Shown here piece after piece: positions 61,931 to 64,000 of a DNA stretch of 64,000 bases. The stretch covers positions 62,001 to 126,000 of the forward strand of contig PKFB01000041.1 of assembly GCA_002919305.1 (NCBI GenBank), read 5' to 3'. This stretch comes from Actinomycetales bacterium (GTDB lineage Bacteria > Actinomycetota > Actinomycetes > Mycobacteriales > Micromonosporaceae). The notes under the pieces were generated by a model, which was not told where the DNA came from, did no database searches, and saw only the letters and a list, made by a program, of their open reading frames with translations. Each line of letters starts with the position of its first letter. Position 1 is the first letter of the stretch. A program made the translations under genes and the position numbers.

Positions 61931-63487
61931 TCACCGGATCAGCTCATAGGCAGGCAGGGTCAGAAAATCCACAAAGTCGTCGGCGAGGGTGACCCGCTCG
62001 AACAGCTGACGCGCCTGGGCGTACCGCCCCGCCTCGAACGCGGAGTCCCCGACCTCGGTCCGGATCCTGGTCAGCTCCTCGTCTTCAATCCGGCGCACCA
62101 ACTCGGGGGTGACCGTCTCCCCGGTGTCCAGGCGGACCTGGTTGTGGATCCACTGCCACAGCTGGGAGCGGGAGACCTCAGCGGTGGCCGCGTCCTCCAT
62201 CAGGTTGAAGATGGCGACCGCGCCGGTGCCACGCAGCCACGCCTCCAGGTAGCGCAACGCGACCGCGACGTTGTTACGCACCCCGGCTTCGGTGATCGAC
62301 CCGGGGGTGGAGGCGATATCCAGCAGCTGATCGGCGGTCACCTGCACCTCTGGGCGGGTGCGCTCCAGCTGATGCGGACGCTCCCCCAGGGCCTGGTCGA
62401 ACACCTCACGGCAGACCGGCACCAGATCCGGATGCGCCACCCAGGAGCCGTCGAACCCGTCGGCGGCCTCACGCTCCTTGTCCTGCCGCACCTTCGCCAA
62501 CGCCACCGCGTTCACCTCGGGATTGCGGCGGCTGGGGATGAAGGCGGCCATGCCACCGATCGCCATCGCGCCCCGCCGGTGACAGGTACGCACCAGCAGC
62601 TCGGTATAGGCGCGCATGAACGGCACGGTCATGGTGATCGACGCCCGATCCGGCAACACGAACTGCGGACCGGCGTCCCGGAAGGTCTTGATGACGCTGA
62701 ACAGGTAATCCCAGCGCCCCGCGTTGAGTCCGGCGGCGTACGGCCCCAGCTCGTAGAGGATCTCGTCCATCTCGAACGCCGCCGGCAACGTCTCGATCAG
62801 CACCGTCGCCCGGATCGTGCCCGCCGGCAGCCCCAAGGCCTGCTCGGCGTGACTGAACACCTCCCGCCATAGTCGGGCCTCCAGGTGGCTTTCCAGCTTG
62901 GGCAGGTAGAAGTACGGGCCGCTGCCCCGTGCCAGCAGCTCCCGGGCGTTGTGGAAGAGATACAGCCCGAAGTCGACCAAGGCGCCGGCGATCGGCCCGT
63001 CCGCCACCGGCAGGTGAACTTCGTCCAGATGCCAGCCACGGGGCCGCACCACGATGGTCGGCACCGGTCCATCCTTCAGCTGGTACCGGCGTCCTTCGGC
63101 GGTGGTCAGCGTGATGGTGCGACGCACCGCCTCATACAGGTTCTCCTGCCCGGAGATCACGTTGTCCCAGTGTGGGGTGTTGGCGTCCTCCAGGTCGGCC
63201 AGCCACACCTTCGCCCCGGAATTGAGCGCGTTGATCGTCATCTTCCGCTCGGTGGGGCCGGTGATCTCCACCCGCCGGTCGGTCAGATCCGGTGGGGGCG
63301 GCGGCACCCGCCAGTCGGCCTTCCGAATGTGTTCGGTCTCTTCCAGGAAATCCAGGCGACCGGCTCGGGCGGCCTGCTCCCGTCGGATAGCGCGGCGTTC
63401 CAGCAGCTCACGCCGGCGTGCCCCGAACGCGCGGTGCAGCCCGGTGACGAACTCGATCGCGTCCGGACTCAAAATCTCCACCATCAT
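61931..63487 (-). CDS. aceB: Malate synthase A
   Basis: Malate synthase condenses glyoxylate with acetyl-CoA. The 518-residue length and motifs fit the A isoform: [43 protein letters not shown] with the active-site Arg, [17 protein letters not shown] (the family signature, here with Ala for Cys) and the late [11 protein letters not shown]. Placed inside the purine operon, it would take up glyoxylate released from ureidoglycolate, rather than serving a stand-alone glyoxylate shunt. ATG 63487 overlaps the stop of the xanthine dehydrogenase gene (ATGA). Confidence 0.96.
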   Translation of the reverse strand: MMVEILSPDAIEFVTGLHRAFGARRRELLERRAIRREQAARAGRLDFLEETEHIRKADWRVPPPPPDLTDRRVEITGPTERKMTINALNSGAKVWLADLEDANTPHWDNVISGQENLYEAVRRTITLTTAEGRRYQLKDGPVPTIVVRPRGWHLDEVHLPVADGPIAGALVDFGLYLFHNARELLARGSGPYFYLPKLESHLEARLWREVFSHAEQALGLPAGTIRATVLIETLPAAFEMDEILYELGPYAAGLNAGRWDYLFSVIKTFRDAGPQFVLPDRASITMTVPFMRAYTELLVRTCHRRGAMAIGGMAAFIPSRRNPEVNAVALAKVRQDKEREAADGFDGSWVAHPDLVPVCREVFDQALGERPHQLERTRPEVQVTADQLLDIASTPGSITEAGVRNNVAVALRYLEAWLRGTGAVAIFNLMEDAATAEVSRSQLWQWIHNQVRLDTGETVTPELVRRIEDEELTRIRTEVGDSAFEAGRYAQARQLFERVTLADDFVDFLTLPAYELIR

Positions 63488-64000
63488 CGCTCCCCTGGGG
63501 ACGGTTCTCCTGCCGCGGTCACTCCTGCGATGTGCTCCGGACGCAGCGGTACCCGCGTCAGCTCGCGGCCGGTAGCGGCGCGGACCGCCGCCACGATCGC
63601 CGGCGTCGAGGAGATAGTGGGCGGCTCCCCCACCCCGCGCAGCCCATACGGCGCTTGCGGATCCCCCAATTCCAAGATCTCCAACCGCATCGGCGGCGTG
63701 TCCGCGATCGTGGGGATCAGGTAGTCGGTGAACGATGGGTTGAGCACCACCCCGTTGGACACCTGGATCTCTTCCAGCAGCGCCAGCCCAAGGCCCTGGG
63801 TGGTGCCGCCCTGGATCTGCCCCTCCACCGCCTGGGGATTGATCGCCCGGCCCACGTCTTGCGCTGTGACGATCTCGACCACCTTGACCAGCCCGAGCTC
63901 GGTGTCCACATCCACCGTGGCGCGGTGCGCGGCGAACGCGTACTGCACATGCGCATCGCCCTGCCCGGTTTGGGGGTCCAACGGCTGTGTGGGGCGGTGC
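63484..64000 (-). CDS. Xanthine dehydrogenase, molybdopterin-binding subunit (C-terminal part; 5' end beyond window)
   Basis: The visible 170 or so codons are the end of the large xanthine-oxidase subunit. They include the molybdopterin-domain segment [20 protein letters not shown], then [15 protein letters not shown], and the motif [10 protein letters not shown], whose Glu acts as the base in hydroxylation. The frame is open to the window edge. The gene oxidises hypoxanthine or xanthine to urate. It is coupled to malate synthase by an ATGA overlap and heads the visible part of the purine operon. The missing part should encode the rest of the Mo-subunit. Confidence 0.93.
   Translation of the reverse strand, partial: HRPTQPLDPQTGQGDAHVQYAFAAHRATVDVDTELGLVKVVEIVTAQDVGRAINPQAVEGQIQGGTTQGLGLALLEEIQVSNGVVLNPSFTDYLIPTIADTPPMRLEILELGDPQAPYGLRGVGEPPTISSTPAIVAAVRAATGRELTRVPLRPEHIAGVTAAGEPSPGER

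Noticed and set aside
1..64000. CRISPR arrays, complete insertion sequences, prophage genes and rRNA genes.
   Set aside because: No regularly spaced repeats, transposases, integrases or rRNA sequences were recognised on either strand.

Overview
The window is high-GC bacterial DNA from an actinobacterium. Evidence for this: a trigger factor/ClpP1-ClpP2/ClpX block, an Rv2466c-type DsbA protein, a GlbO haemoglobin, a SURF1-DUF1876 pair, many GTG starts and several probable leaderless promoters. A CBM2-GH6 cellulase with a perfect TGGGAGCGCTCCCA operator (the CelR box of Thermobifida) points to a cellulolytic member of the Streptosporangiales/Nocardiopsaceae group. The species cannot be fixed from the sequence alone.

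Layout. 1-1.7 kb: a B3/B4 tRNA-editing-like protein and a DMT exporter diverge from an XRE-cupin regulator. 1.8-6.6 kb (minus): tig, clpP1-clpP2 and clpX, each block closed by a strong hairpin, with a candidate ClgR box before clpP1. 7.3-7.6 kb: tRNA-Pro(TGG) and tRNA-Gly(TCC). 8.2-16.4 kb: SepF-like protein, membrane Ser/Thr kinase, Eis-like acetyltransferase, Nei-type glycosylase, a small hypothetical, DUF1015-rpiB and the DsbA-like protein. 16.6-25.9 kb: pepN, DUF5130 with a CtaJ-like membrane protein, HNH nuclease, MscS channel, MFS exporter, glbO and a secreted repeat protein. 26-29.9 kb (minus): YbjN protein, a hypothetical, thioesterase and ettA. 30.3-34.5 kb: otsA overlapping an otsB-GH15 trehalase fusion. 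34.7-44 kb: siroheme/cobalamin genes (cysG, cobC-like, cobD) mixed with SURF1, DUF1876, ATP-dependent DNA ligase, M20 peptidase and a uridine-kinase-like gene. 44.3-49.9 kb: ssb paralogue, P-loop kinase, DUF1444, a GNAT/TetR pair sharing one palindromic operator, tRNA-Arg(TCT), WYL regulator and SDR. 49.9-53.9 kb: gene-poor accessory stretch with a CYP51-like P450 and an Abi_2/HEPN gene beside a predicted structured RNA. 53.9-56 kb: a pair of membrane proteins of unknown function. 56-57.9 kb: cellulase. 58.2-64 kb (minus): a tight purine-catabolism operon running from xanthine dehydrogenase (cut by the window edge) through malate synthase, a DUF6986 aldolase-like protein and allantoinase to allantoicase.

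How the genes work together. The last operon fits conversion of purines through allantoin and allantoate to glyoxylate, which the in-operon malate synthase would capture. The trehalose operon encodes synthesis of trehalose-6-phosphate, its dephosphorylation and probably trehalose hydrolysis in two polypeptides. The tig-clp block is a protein folding and degradation module. The most unusual accessory element is the Abi_2-family HEPN gene with a divergent terminator-ended RNA (about 52.1-53.0 kb), which may be an RNA-controlled phage-defence or toxin system.
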